Below the pieces are notes generated by a model, which worked only from the letters and a program-made list of their open reading frames with translations, was not told the origin of the DNA and searched no databases. From the NCBI GenBank assembly GCA_947652605.1, contig OX393576.1, positions 64,270,966 through 64,334,965 on the forward strand: a stretch of DNA of 64,000 nucleotides, written 5' to 3'. A program made the position numbers and the translations under genes. The DNA comes from Elmis aenea. Its lineage: Eukaryota > Arthropoda > Insecta > Coleoptera > Elmidae. Below are positions 1 through 12,472 of this stretch, in pieces; the stretch's first letter is position 1, and each line of letters starts with the position of its first letter.

Positions 1-182
1 TTTTTATCTTCCACTGTACAGTAATACCAGATTTTTATTTCTTCGCTTTACAATTTATATACAACGGACGTTCATATACTTAACTGTACAGTAGTTTAGA
101 TAAAATGCAAAAAGGAAGTGTTCTTTAATTAAATTATACTTGGGCTGTTGTAATATAAAGGGCAGCAAAAATTCTTAATTTT

Positions 183-350
183 AGGATTCCAGATTTGAAC
201 TTTCCAGCGATGAACGATTCCCGTGTTGCGTGGTTCCATCGTTGCACGATTCCAGCGTTGAGTGATTCCAGCGTTGCACGATTTAAGATTTGAATGATTC
301 TACAGGTGCATTTTCCAGATTTGAACATTCCAACTTTTCGTGCGGCTCCA
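183..350. repeat. Minisatellite, about 10 units of 15-16 bp
   Basis: Degenerate tandem units close to CGATTCCAGCGTTGCA run head to tail; variants such as GATTCCAGATTTGAA and TGATTCTACAGGTGCA keep the phase. The 64-codon minus-strand frame across it is a by-product of the periodicity. No flanking transposon end was recognised, so it could be a free minisatellite or an orphan foldback arm. Confidence 0.75.
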
Positions 351-1412
351 ACTCAATAATTTGTTTTTTCCCCGAAGAGATGGCAGCAAAATTAATTTAG
401 TGCTGTCAAAAGACATCTCTCGATAAAAAAAAGACTGGATTATATTGCAATTAAAGCAACCAAACAGCATTAAATAAGCAGAGATAAGAGAAATAATAAA
501 TAATGACTATTAAAATGGATTGTTTGGTAATTCCTTTCGAGGAGTATTGCCTATTGCTATATTTTAATTAGTTGTATCATCATGCGACAGTACTAAATAT
601 CAGCATCAGGCTAACCAGTAATTTATTACACCCCAAGATTGCTACTCCCAAGATTTTCTATTGTAATTTATGGGTGGCGCACAATTACGTAAAATAAGAT
701 ACGGATGCAGGCACAGTAAATTCATTTGCTGGTCTTGCAGTCTTAACAAGAGAATTTATATGTCGAGCGTGTTGGATCTTTTAATGTGGACCAACGCGTA
801 CATATTAATGAAGAGTTTCAAACCGACTACAACACAGTTTCTAATCCCATTATATGTTTTTGCGATAATTGAATAAGAGCAGTGAATATTCAGCAACCTC
901 TTCATTAACGTAGTTTGTATGATTTTGCAAAACTTTTAGGCCTTTCGGGTAAAAGCTGTCTCGAAATTTCACTTGCTCTTGACGTTTCTTTTACAGGAGA
1001 ATCTTTAAGTTTTACACCGGAAGGTTCAACGTAAATTAAACTCTCAGCACAACAGAAGCATAAGTAAAAACTAATTATGTAATGCACAATGCACTTGAGG
1101 CAATATATGCACGCAAAGTTTGTAAACAGATATTGTCAAACTAGATATATAAACAACATGTTGTAATTGATAACATACAACTTTTTAATCATATATTCCA
1201 CAAGAGCACATATATTGATCCTAGAGTTCTGTAACTTTTTAAACAACATTATAGCTAACTCTTTAAGAATACACTCATATCGGCATCTTATACGGGGTGC
1301 GTATAAATTAATCACCTCCCAATTTAATACCGTTCTGCCAAGATTATTGTAAAAACTGTCCTCCAACACTCAACCTGTGTATTTAATGTTAGGTAGGTTT
1401 TAGAATTTAGAT
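351..1412. other. No gene recognised
   Basis: AT-rich, non-repetitive sequence. Short frames on both strands have no recognisable domain, and no transposon end was identified. Confidence 0.6.
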
Positions 1413-2136
1413 CAGTCGTTGGCAACGTTGTTCACGTCAAATTCCACATGCTAATAATTTTAAACCTTAAACATTTCTTAAGTGCTAGGGAGTGCTTAAA
1501 AGTTAAAAGCAGGGGTTTGCAGCGGAGCACGGAGCTGGAGCACGGAGCTGAAGCTGGAGCATGGAGCTGGAGCACGGAGCTTGAGCACGGAGCAATGGGT
1601 TTTTGCCCGGAGCTGGAGCGGAGTTCGGAGCAAATAATTTCAATTGCTCCACTGCTCCAGTTTATTATGTATAATTTAAAAAAAAACACATTTTTTGCAT
1701 TTTTTCAACATTTGGAGATCAATAATTTGTTCTTACAAACATTTATTTAACTTAACTTGTTTGTCAGGGTCAAACATTGTAATTTTTTACCCATTTACAC
1801 ATATCCGATAAAATCAAAGCTTTGTTTTTAAAAACAACGCTTTTAATTTAAAAAATATATATATTTCATTTTATCAATATTTGGAGCATGGATGCTGGAG
1901 CTAGAGCAGGCAGATTGATGTCGGAGCGGAGCAATTAAAAAATTTGACTGCTCCAAACCCCTGCTTAAAAGTTAATTTTCTTTCTAAAATTATTTATTTT
2001 AATATTTTTGGGGCCTTGAATTTTGTATTTGCCGTCCCAAACCTATGAACAATTTAGAAAATGTTTCTATGTGCTACTCAAAATATTGTCGCGTGCCACA
2101 CCTATTGGTACGCGTGCCAAGCGTTTCCAACCCCTG
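1413..2136. mobile_element. Non-autonomous hAT element (outer copy)
   Basis: The left tip reads CAGTCGTTGGCAACG. The right tip, reversed, reads CAGGGGTTGGAAACGC, followed inward by a GCACGCG-rich segment. The 8 bp flanking the left tip (ATTTAGAT) match the 8 bp flanking the right tip (TTTTAGAT) at 7 of 8 positions, as expected of a hAT target-site duplication. A second hAT MITE sits inside it, so the original element was only about 260 bp. There is no transposase. The 8-bp duplication and CAG...CTG tips are family knowledge; the match is seen directly. Confidence 0.75.
1510..1963. mobile_element. hAT MITE with GGAGC arrays, nested copy
   Basis: The tips are CAGGGGTTTGCAGCGGAGC and, inverted, CTGCTCCAAACCCCTG. 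The flanking 8-mers GTTAAAAG and CTTAAAAG agree at 7 of 8 positions. The left arm holds a dense run of GGAGC hexamers (GGAGCA/GGAGCT). The interior contains inverted TGCTCC motifs, and more GGAGC units lie near the right tip. A copy of the same family lies at 3187-3576. The 100-codon frame across it is a repeat artefact. Repeated subterminal motifs are known transposase-binding sites in hAT elements; that role here is inferred. Confidence 0.85.
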
Positions 2137-2565
2137 TTTTAGATGCAACTCACCATTTTGTGAACAAACCTCTCCAAAGACAAACTTTTATTTATCTCTG
2201 GTTTAAAATACTGCACAGCATAGTAATTTTTCTTTAAAAGTGGATACTACAAATAATAGGGTATGAAAATATTATATACACATAAATATGAGGTAATATA
2301 AAAGCAGTACTTATTTTTATTCTGTTGTAATAACGCTAGCTTTATTTCATAATAATAATAATAATCGTAACATAGTTATTTAAACAAGACAATGAGAAAT
2401 AGAAAAATATTTATTTCAACTATATTAGTAAGTAACTTTTTTAGTAAAGTAGTTCTTTATTTTGATATGTTTAAGGGTTTACATTTTAGTCGACACTGAT
2501 AAAGTTTATTACATTTGCCCACGTTGTACGGGGAAATTGAAAAGACTTAAAATTAGGAAATTCAA
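2137..2565. other. No gene; short AAT microsatellite
   Basis: AT-rich spacer with a short (AAT)n run near 2350-2366 and nothing else recognisable. Confidence 0.5.
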
Positions 2566-2843
2566 CTTAATTATTGAAAATAACCCCAACAAACCTCATA
2601 ATTTTGGAAACGGCGGATTCAGAATTAAATCCGGATCAACAAAAAAATGTATACTATGTGATTAAAAAAAAAAGCAGTTGCCTATCGCGGATTTGACATA
2701 CGTCATCGTAGAGATAACAAATGCACATCACTAAATAGTGAATTTGACGCCTTTTCGAAAAATATGAGATATGTGGGGGTTATTTTCAATAATTAAAAAG
2801 TTATAAGCTTATAGATGTGCGACAGTCAAACTGAATGACCGGG
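2566..2843. repeat. Family B MITE, degraded copy
   Basis: Shares a long block (TTGCCTATCGCGGATTTGAC, then a CGTCATCGTAGAGATAAC block) with copies at 24640-24928 and 37190-37494. It ends rightward in GACAGTCAAACTGAATGACC before a GGGTA tip. Positions 2566-2614 are an inverted copy of 2740-2800, so part of both arms survives. The 67-codon frame at 2462-2665 overlaps it and has no domain. Confidence 0.65.
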
Positions 2844-3186
2844 TATACGTGTATCTGTATATATATACACATTATGCTTATAAGTTTTTTTAACATACTC
2901 GTGGAATTTCGTATCACATGGCAAATTTAATTTTATAATGGCACGGGTTTGCTCCTTAGCTTGCCCAAGATTTAATTAGGCTATGGAAAATGAACTTGTA
3001 CCATTTTTATCATAACTAATGACGCAATGTCATTTACTAGGTAACGAATTTTTAGTTGGTCAAAGCATTTGTTGTTTTTTTCAAATATAAACTGCAAATT
3101 GTCCACAAATGTAAAGTTCGCACAAAATTTTATGTAAAATATGTTTTATAATAACATGATGTTTTGCATTTAAGTGTTCTTAGAAG

Positions 3187-3576
3187 CAGGGGTTTGGAGC
3201 GGAGCGCGGAGCTGGAGCACGGAGCAGTGGAGCAAAGGGTTTTTGCCCGGAGCTGGAGCGAAGTCCGGAGCAAATAATTTTGATTGCTCCACTGCTCCAG
3301 TTTGTTATGTAAAATTTAGAAAATATTTTTTTTCCAATCGTTGAAGATCAATAATTTGTCCTTGCAAACATTTATTTAACTTCACTTGTTTAATACGGTT
3401 TAATATTGTAATTTTTGACCAACTTCCACATATTCGATAAAATTTTAACTTTTTAAAAACAAAGCATTTAATTTAAAAAAGTGTTTTAAAAATGTTAACA
3501 AATTTTGGAGCATGGAGCGGAGCTGGAGCGGAGCTGGAGCGGAGCAATTAAAAAATTGGACTGCTCCAAACCCCTG
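3187..3576. mobile_element. hAT MITE with GGAGC arrays, second copy
   Basis: Same family as 1510-1963: left tip CAGGGGTTTGGAGCGGAGC, right tip CTGCTCCAAACCCCTG. It is flanked by a perfect 8-bp direct repeat, CTTAGAAG (3179-3186 and 3577-3584), which fits the nTnnnnAn preference known for hAT targets. GGAGC units cluster at both ends. This copy proves the boundaries of the family. Confidence 0.9.
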
Positions 3577-3584
3577 CTTAGAAG

Positions 3585-5084
3585 GCAACATTTTTTTTGG
3601 AAACTAAGTATTACATTTATTTATGGATTAAGTGTACAGCTAGTTCATAAACGTCATTTTACTTTTGGTAAGTTCACCAACCGTTTCAACATAGAAACGA
3701 GGGTACATGACTTTTATTGTGTCATGAATTTGTTTAAGTCTGTTTGTTACAGATTACACACAACATGACTGCTATAAAACACGCCCGTCACTAACTGAGA
3801 CTGCCTAATTAATTAACTCCATTCATCGGAAAGAACAAATGTAGCTCTCAGTGTCGTTCCGCTCTTGTAGATTCAATTTGTTTGTGCCGTTGGTCGGAGC
3901 AGGAATCAACAGAATGAAATCGGCTATTCACATACATTAGTTCACTCAGGACGAACAGAATAGAATACGTTAGAGGCGTGTTACAGAGGATACCGTTGGC
4001 GTGTTGACATAATACGTATAGAAGTGAAGTTATAATAATAAGAAATGATAATGTCAATTGTGGAACGTGCTCTATTTATTTTAAATGTTGCCATTTTAAT
4101 TATTCATGTAGACTCTTTGTGGCACGCACGTAGTCTGTTTAAAAGTTCAATAAAATCATTTTAACATGTAGTTGTGAATAATTAAAATTGCCTTAATGAT
4201 AAATTCAATATTTTTATATTACCTATTGGTTCGCCAAAATGTCAGCATTCACTTTAAAAAATTGTGGGAAGCCATGGAATAATGTGGTGTTAAACGTAGC
4301 GTAACTAGGAAGCTGAGATTCTGTCTGTAGCGTGAATTCGGGACCCTTTCACATTTGTTTTCTAAATTAAAAACGAGTATTGTGAGACTACCAGATCGAT
4401 ACACAATTAGTAGAGCTTCAATGTACGCTTATTATCTTACATGAAGGTTTTAAACATGAGGTCCACACTAAAATGATTTAAATACACCATATTTTCAACA
4501 TCAAAGCAATATTTTCAATTTATTACTGTCTTAACGGTGCCTATAAATACATTAGAATATTGACAAGACAACATAACTGACAAAGTTGACTCAAAGGGGC
4601 CAAAACTGTGTAAGCAAAACAAAACAAACGCTTGTTATTGTTTCACGAACGACTTCATTTTAACAATTTCGACAGGTTCAAAAGGAGCCAAATAAAGATG
4701 AACATGAAGGGGGAAGATAAACGTTCATTGTTAATTCATAAAGAATGAAGAAATATTCGAGGATTTCGAAAGTGCGACTTAAATATACAACGAATATGCA
4801 GTGTTAAAATTGAAGGCTCATTTTTTATGCAGACCCCTAAGACATCGATAACTGTATAAATGAAATACAGAATAAAAATGTTTTAGAATGAAACTGAATT
4901 TGGAGAGAGCAATCAATATTCTGCATGAATTTGATATAAAGGCGAACTAAATATGAACGTACCAAAAAGTTAATTGCGATTTTTTAATTGTGGCCCATGC
5001 GTTTTTGTAATTAAAGCGACACAAGTAGATAGCAAACTTTTTACTAATGAAGATAAATAGTCTGGGGCAAAATTAAAATTTCAC
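3585..5084. other. No gene recognised
   Basis: AT-rich unique sequence. Frames are short and without domains. Confidence 0.6.
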
Positions 5085-6335
5085 AGCTTACATTGCAGCA
5101 CCCAATGGCCATATTAACACCCTTAAATTGTTGCTTAAATGCTGCCTTTAGGCTAAAGTATGTACATAGGCTGTGGAAAGTTGCAGAGGTGGTTATGGTC
5201 CCTAAATTAGGGAAACCTCCCCGTGAAGTTTCATCTCACTGGCCAATCTCATTATTGCCTGTTGTATCGAAATTGTTCGAAAAGCTGTTGCTCAAAAGAA
5301 TGAAACCAATAATAGAAGAAAAAGAACGAATTCCCTCTCTCAATTTGGATTTAGAAATAAACCTTCAACTATTGACCAAGTACATAGAATTAACAATGTC
5401 TAGAAAAAGCTCTAGAAGAAAAAAAAGTTTGTTCAATCATATTTCTAGACGTAGCGCAGGCTTTCGAAAAAGTGTGGCATGATGGTTCAAACTATAAACT
5501 AAGATCGTTCCTCCCAAAACAATACTCCCAAATTCTTTAGTCCTACATCTCAGAGAGACTCTTTAGAATAAAGCAAGAAGAATCTTATTTAGAATACAGA
5601 ATGCAGGAGTTCCACAAGGAAACCCCAGTCCTATACCTATTGTATACTTGTGATATTCCGAAGTTAGAAAACAATACTATAGCGACCTTTGCGAACGACA
5701 CGGCTATTTTAGCAGTAGGAAGAAACAATATAGAATCATCCGAGAAATTGCAAGCAGCTGCCAATCAGATCAACAACTGGACAAAAACATGGCGTATAAA
5801 GTTAAATGAAACTAAGTAAGTACATGTCCATTTTACCAACAAGTGAATTAAACATGTACCAATCAACTTAAATAATAAACAAATTCCATACTTCAATACA
5901 GCCAAATACTTAAATAGGTATTACATGTCAAGAAAACAAGAAAAAAATAGGGATCAGAAATAAAAACATGTACTGGCTAATTGGGAGGAATTCCTCTCTG
6001 TCCCTACATAATAAACTATTGCTATACAAGCAAATTTTAAAGCCTGTATGGACAATATAGGATACAGCTATGGGGATGCACAAAACAGAGTAATATTCAG
6101 ATCATCCAGAGATTCCAGAACAAAACACTAAGGAACATCGCTGATGCACCTTAGTATTGCAGAAATATTGACATACATCGGGACCTCAACATGGACACTG
6201 TAACCAACACCATTAAAAAGTTTGTCAAGAGCCACGAAGAAAGGCTCCATCAACATGTAAACGTCGAGGCGATCCAGCTCCTGGACACTACAGGATTACT
6301 AAGGAGACTTAAAAGGGTTAAGCTTTTAAGTTAGT
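5085..6335 (+). pseudogene. Jockey-like LINE reverse transcriptase remnant
   Basis: Degenerate reverse transcriptase of a non-LTR retrotransposon, readable only by changing frame several times. From 5161 comes the N-terminal RT block (WKVAEVVMVPK..GKPP, then HWPISLLPVVSKLFEKLLL). Near 5435-5485, in another frame, is motif A, CSIIFLDVAQAFEKVWH. The fragment from 5601 contains LYLLYTCDIPKL and then FANDT at about 5688, where FADDT is expected, so a catalytic aspartate is lost. NWTKTWRIKLNETKS follows. The C-terminal tail is recognisable to about 6335, ending near LRRLKRVKPFKLV, as in Jockey-type ORF2 proteins. There is no endonuclease domain or poly(A) tail, so the copy is 5'-truncated and dead. 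Jockey assignment is from family knowledge; other I-group clades are possible. Confidence 0.85.
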
Positions 6336-6990
6336 TTAAGCAAAAGTTGAAAAGCAGAGACTGTGCGGTAGTGTCCACGCTAATAATTAGTGTACTTATA
6401 TTATATTAGCAAACTAAGGACTACTATTGGATAAACCTTAGACTAAGTTTGAACATTACTAATTTAGGCTAGAATTAAACTGATCATTGGTCTCAAAGAC
6501 CAGATTGCATTGTTATAAACTCTATTGGCGTTTAAATTTAAAAACAAATTACTGTGAAAAAAATGCATAATATCCATCGTAGCCAAGAGAAATATTTTGG
6601 GACAATATCGATGTAACTCAAATTCTAAAAAATCAAGACTGCAAATAACTTTATTATAAGTTTAAGGAAGTGTTTAAAACAGAATCATAATAAAAATATT
6701 GGTACAAGTTATTTGCACAGCACTTCACAAAAAAAAATAGATCGGCTGAAATAACATTTATCGCAATTTTTTTGTAAAACCCAATTTTTCTCGTTATTAA
6801 GATATTAAAAAGTGAATTTCCATACTAGTAGAAACATTTTTTTCAAAATTTTAATAGGATTGCCCCAATAGCTTACGTCCAAAAATCCTGACAATAATCA
6901 CAGTTTTTTCAGAAATGTTGCCCGTACTTCGTGTAATATTTAAGTTGGGTAAGTCTAGTTTGGAGTAAAAGTTTTCTGGTTTTTTAGACC
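6336..6990. other. Possible LINE 3' UTR, then spacer
   Basis: The first 200 bp or so may be 3' UTR of the preceding LINE; the rest is AT-rich spacer without a recognisable feature. Confidence 0.4.
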
Positions 6991-7223
6991 CAGGCCTTAT
7001 TAGAGGGGGGGGTCAAAGATGGCCTCGCAGTTTGAGGGCCTCAATTTTTAACTTGATCTGTTAGAAAAAAAAAAAACATGATATTTATGTAGTTGAAATG
7101 ACAGTTTTATGACATATGTATCATCGAACGACCATTAACATTTTATATTTTTCCCTCATAGTTTTTAATTTTGAAGGGCCTCATTGTTTAGCCCGGGCCT
7201 CGCATTGACTTTGAAAGGCCCTG
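6991..7223. mobile_element. Small GGCC-rich hAT MITE
   Basis: Begins CAGGCCTTATTAGAG and ends in GAAAGGCCCTG. The flanking 8-mers TTTAGACC and TTTAGACT match at 7 of 8. The interior has several GGGCCTC motifs near both ends. No coding capacity. The inverted repeat is short and imperfect; the paired 8-mers are the main support. Confidence 0.65.
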
Positions 7224-8224
7224 TTTAGACTATCTTTTCATGTTATATTTGGTCTTTTAAATTTTGTCGTTTTGATTTAGCATCAAAACGAACTTATCCC
7301 TGGTTTCTACGTCACGTAAATCAACTTCGTAAAAAATTTTAATAAAACGTTGTTCGTTCCATTACTGAAGGCCACAGTAAGCACATCTCACTAAATTTTA
7401 CTGTAATTATTATCCTCAATCGAACCAATACGCAATATGTATTAAGCAATCGCATTAGTATGCATATATTACCATGAGTATAATAATTTTGGAAGTAATA
7501 TTTTGGCATAATTGACTTAAAAGTCCGCAGTTAAATTTCATTAAAATATTTCAAAGTGGCGTTTATCTCAAAGCTTTAGAAGCTCGGAAGCTACATCCGG
7601 CGGATCCCTACGGTGTAATTGAAGTTAGAACAGCCCCAGCAACGAGTAGTGTAACGCAGCTAGCACGCAAATTGATTTTAAAACACTAATACCAAATTAA
7701 TTCATTAAATTATCTTTTAAATACTCCCAGCAAAAACTATAGCAAATAACAGCGGTGACAAGCTGTCTGAGGAACACCATAATATTCCTTGATTGGTTGT
7801 CGGTCGGATATTGTTTTGTAGGCAACATTTAATGGCGAGAATAATGATGTATGGTAATTCAGATTTAGTCGGCGTGTAACAATATGCCGGCTGCTTGGAT
7901 CATAAATCGATTCACAGTCAACCAAGTGTGTAAAATGGCGACTGATTACATTACCATAAGTGTAGGTAATTTAATTCGCAATTCTTCGAAAGTTGATTGA
8001 CTAAAACCAATGAAAAATAATAAAACATTATTAGCTAATGAACGGAAATCGTAATTGTCAGGACATTATGTAAAATCATTTTCGCGCTGCAGGATTACAG
8101 GCGTATACTACTGTTTTATGCGCTATTAAATCTTATAAAATGCAATACAGCTGATATCAAATTATTTTTTTCATGGCTTTCTCCGCGAGAAAATGCTAAT
8201 AAAAATGACTATAAAGAAACAAAG
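7224..8224. other. No gene recognised
   Basis: AT-rich spacer. A less AT-rich, non-repeated patch lies at about 7570-7670. A 62-codon minus frame at 7737-7925 has no domain. Confidence 0.5.
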
Positions 8225-10045
8225 GGAAGTATTAAAAATGTAGAAATCGTAGTTCTTCATCAGTACGCAGAAATTTTCGAACACTATTAATTAATGGATA
8301 AGAACAAATAATAACTCGGTAGATAAAGAAGAATACGAAAAAATAAGGAACAACGCTAAAAAAAATGATAAAAGGAAATAAGAGGGAATGGATAGATAAT
8401 AAAATGAGAGAAATTGAACAAGAAGGGTCTAATAGAGACACGAAAAATTTTTACAAGAAAATTAAAAAAACATAACAAAACATATAAAGGTAAAACCAAT
8501 GGAATTAAGAATCAAATGGGACAGCGATACTGGAAGATAAGGAATACAAACAGGTATGGACAGATTACTTTGGAGAGTTACTAACCCATCCCGACCTCGG
8601 ATAAAAAGAGCTAATGGAAGAGGATAAACCAACAAGAGAAGAGATAAATGAAGTTTTAAATAAAAGTAAGAACGGCAAAGCACCAGGAACCGATGGCATT
8701 AATGTAGAACTAATAAAATATGGAGGTAACGAACTGAAAGGAAAAGTATATCTACTAATTAGAAAAACATTAAAAGAAGAAGAAATACCAAAGGAATGTA
8801 AAAATTACTGAGGGATAACCTTACTTAATGTAGCCTATAAAATCTTATCGTCAATAATACAAAGGAGGTTAGCCAAGAAAACAAGAAATATAATTTGACA
8901 ATACCAATATGGATTTACGGAACCATTAATGCAGCTCATACTATGGAAAAAACATGAGCATAAATAGATCTAGAAATGCTCTTTAGAGACTTCGAACAGA
9001 ATCAGAGAAACTAGGAAAAATAATTGTAATGATAATGAAAAGAACTGCCATTAGTATCAGAAATCAGTAAGAAGCTACAGAAGAGATGGTAGTCAACAAA
9101 GGACTAAAACAAGGAGACTTCCTATTAACCACTCTATTTAACCTGGCACTGGAGTACGTGCTAAGAAAAGTGAATAAAGGTAATCTTCGGACAGGTGGTG
9201 GACAAATCATTGCATATGCGGATGACATATTAATTGTAAGTAAAACAAGGGAATTAACAGAAAGCATGACGAAAGAAATAATAGATCAAGGAGAAAAAAT
9301 TGGATTGAAATTAAATCAGGCAAAAACAAAATTCATGAATTTGGAATTAATCAAGCAACAGGAAGAGCCAAAATCGGAAATCTAGAATTCGAGGAAGTGG
9401 AAACATATAAACATTTGAGAGTTATGATATGCAGAATGAAAGAAAGAAAATATGAAATAGAAGAAAAAATTACAAACGCGAATAAAGCTTTTTATGCCAA
9501 TAAAAAATTACTGAAAAGTAAAATGCTCACAAAAGAGATCTAAAATAAACATCTACAATACAACAATTCGACCTATACGCCGCTAACATAATGACCATGA
9601 CAAAAAAGGAAGATAATGGTTTGAGGAAAATAATGAGGGTAACTTGGACCAGTTAGAGTAACGGATACGGAAAGCAGAGTTAGAACAAATGCAGAAATTA
9701 AGCAAGAACTGAAAGAAGAACACTTAATAACAAAAATTAGACAGCACATGGCGAGATGGTTGGGACATGTCTTTAGAGCAGATGAGGGCACCCAAATCAA
9801 TTAAGTGGTAAAATGGGACCACAGAGAAAAGAGGAGACGTGGCAGACCTAGGTCAAAATGGATGCAGGTTAGGTAGAGCAGGGGTTAGAAATTGGAAAGA
9901 AAAAGCAAAAGATGGGACAGGATGGAGAAAAGTTGTTCTCAGTATATGCTAATAGACTGGGGCTGATTTTCCCAAAATAAAGGATCTAGAAAGCTTAAAA
10001 GCGGCTCAGCCTCACTGGGTGTATAGCCACCATATATTAATAAAT
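8225..10045 (+). pseudogene. RTE-like LINE reverse transcriptase remnant
   Basis: Non-LTR retrotransposon ORF broken by stops and frameshifts. From about 8340 a lysine-rich linker reads ..NKREWIDNKMREIEQ.. and leads to an acidic segment. At 8671 is the RT block NGKAPGTDGINVELIKYGG. From 8812 comes GITLLNVAYKILSSIIQRRL, then QYQYGF. At 9100 is GLKQGDFLLTTLFNLALEY, and near 9210 an intact AYADDILIV catalytic box, then GLKLNQAKTKFMNLE. The C-terminal part includes ARWLGHVFRADEG at about 9747 and RRRGRPRSKWMQV at about 9833, both usual near the end of RTE-type and related proteins. The upstream endonuclease was not found. Clade is from family resemblance. Confidence 0.85.
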
Positions 10046-11043
10046 TAATAATTAACATAGATCATTGTTTACTCTATAGATTTGTATCTATATTTATCAG
10101 TTTATTAATATGCTGCTAATCAACATGCACTCTCAAAAATGGCAATTTCAGATTAAGTTCTCCTCTAAAAATATTTCCGTTTATGTTTAGTATTTCTTTG
10201 TAAGTATCAAGAATAAATGATAATTGTTTTCAAGGTATGGCAGCATTGCTGGCAAACTTAAATTCCATGATTGTACGAAATAAATTAGATACAACGTTCC
10301 CGTTTATTAGAAACATCGTGTCTTACAATTAGTGTAACTGCGAGCTTTTTGATTTGAAATAGGTAATTAGTTTATCTGGATGTGAAAGCTCAACTAAATT
10401 ATATCAAAGGTAATTCTGGAATCTTGTGGTTTTAATTAAAATGCAGGTACTATACGAGTTCTACTGAACGCGTATATTGGTGGTTTACAAGAATTAAATT
10501 AATAAGCAAGCTTATTGAACGTCTACTTGTACGTTAGAGTTGTCGATAATAATGTGATGAGATAACAGTCCATCGACGAGTCGTAAATGAAGCAGCTTTT
10601 GTGAAATGGGTTTTAACCGCAAGAGCTCTGATGGAAAACTAGTAAAAAATGTATGGATCTGTTTCTAACTAATAGACGACACGAGAATGTATTTGAAAAA
10701 CCATAAGCAATACTTACATTGTATTCCGTGAAATTTGAAAAATCCAGAAACTAAATATAAGACTACATTAATCTAGAACCGGAAAATTATAAAGATTTTT
10801 GAAATAGTACACCGGATAAGACTGAAATTCGCTATTTATTGCAAGCTTGCGAACAAACCTTTTTTAGGTATCGTTCAGCTTCCGCCTATCCTATCTTTGA
10901 GATTTTTTTTACGGTAATCACTTGTTTATTTTATCTCTGGTATTTGCTTTTTCAGTCACCGCTTTCACAGCAAATAGAGACATTTTGAATGCATGGTAGA
11001 AAGCGGAAAATTCACCAGAAAATGGAGACTCCTGAAATGTATA
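10046..11043. other. No gene recognised
   Basis: AT-rich spacer between the LINE remnant and a palindromic MITE. Nothing supportable seen. Confidence 0.5.
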
Positions 11044-11270
11044 CAGGGTGTCCCAGATTACATTTCCAGTATGGGAATCTCGCTTATTATAAGAGATACA
11101 GGTTTGTTTAAATTAGATGAATAATTCCTTGGTGAGAGAAGCCACAATCAATTTTAAAAATTGATTGTGGCTTCTCTCACTCTAAGGAATAATTCATCTA
11201 ATTTAAACAAACTTTTATCTCTTATAACAAGCGAGATTACCATGCTGGAAATGTAATCTGGGACACCCTG
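11044..11270. mobile_element. Near-perfect palindromic TA-flanked MITE
   Basis: Starts CAGGGTGTCCCAGATTACA and ends with its inverted counterpart. TA (in a TATA context) lies on both sides, as for Tc1/mariner-type insertions. The two arms are almost perfectly complementary over the whole 227 bp, meeting in a short AT-rich centre near 11157. A GGGAATCTCG box starts 30 bp in from the left tip. The arms are shared with the much longer foldback at 14380-15870, so this looks like a deletion derivative of it. Confidence 0.9.
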
Positions 11271-12472
11271 TATAACATGCTGCTTACAAAAAGTGTGAAA
11301 TTTAAAAAAGTTTTAAATCTGTAAGGATTTTAAGTACTAAATTGGAATTTAAACTATAAAGGTACAAACTGTACAACATTCTTTTTTAATTCTTGCGCAT
11401 AAACTTGTCACACTAGACATTTTGTTACTGTGTTAAAATAGTCCTATCATTAAACATATTAACCACAATAACCCCTGGTTTTGCAATTGTATATAGTTTT
11501 TGGAAAAGTGGCGTTTAAATACTTGATTAGTTTAAGTTTAGCCAAAGCATGTTCCGAATGTTATCGTGAAAAGTAACTATTCAAACTTAAGTTCTACGTT
11601 CTCGGAAGTCATCGTAGGTATAAAATACGTCGACAGACAAAGGCAATAGGAGAGATATATGTGCTCAGATACAGCAACAACTAACAATTTGTTGGCGGCT
11701 ATACATATTATGTGAGCTGGCAAGGAATATCCGAAACTTCGGTTGTGAAATCCAATTTGATTTATAAACACCAGAAAAAGCCCGTTTTGAACGAGGTTGT
11801 TTGCGGAACGCAGAAATTATTCTGGTTGGGGTTTGATGCATGGGCTCTATAAATACATACATCATCGGTACGCTATGAGAGGATAACGGTAATCTGGTTG
11901 CAGCGTACCCTTTCGGTAAACATTTGCACCGCTTATGGCCGCATACGAAATACATTTAAAATATGCTTCGAATCGAAGTAGGTACGTGTTCAATGGGTCT
12001 GGAGAGGTTTTCCGCCTTATCATTTTCGAGATTGCTTCCTTTCTGGAACGACTACATTTGTTTATTAAGGCGCAACGGTAATTCGAAAAGACAATTGCAA
12101 CAACAACAGCGAAAAACTTCGCAGACTGAAAAATCTTTTTGCAAGAAATATTTTACTATCCGTTTATTTATCAGGGCTTATTTGAAAGCACAGCTTTGAC
12201 TGAACTTTAACCTTAGCATAACAGTTTTATGTGGTTTTCCTGCAAAAAGTTACAACCACTTTATGGATTTATTGAGACATGTCTTTGTTTTCTAGTTATG
12301 TGTTGTGCTACTGTAAAATAGTAAGGTTTTAGGGTAAATTAAATATTGCCGTTTTCGTTTATCATTTGCAAAATTGGTTTAATGTAAAAGCTATCTACGA
12401 CTAAATTTTATCTGGTTGGTATGGAATAAGTTACTAATTGACAATAATCTGTGCAAAAATATGATAGGTATA
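11271..12472. other. No gene recognised
   Basis: Overlapping short frames at 11577-11955 (minus) and 11963-12199 (plus, with a glutamine-rich run) show no domain. Otherwise AT-rich unique sequence. Confidence 0.5.

Noticed and set aside
1448..1750. 100-codon plus-strand ORF
   Set aside because: Lies across GGAGC arrays of a hAT MITE; the repeated peptide reflects repeated DNA.
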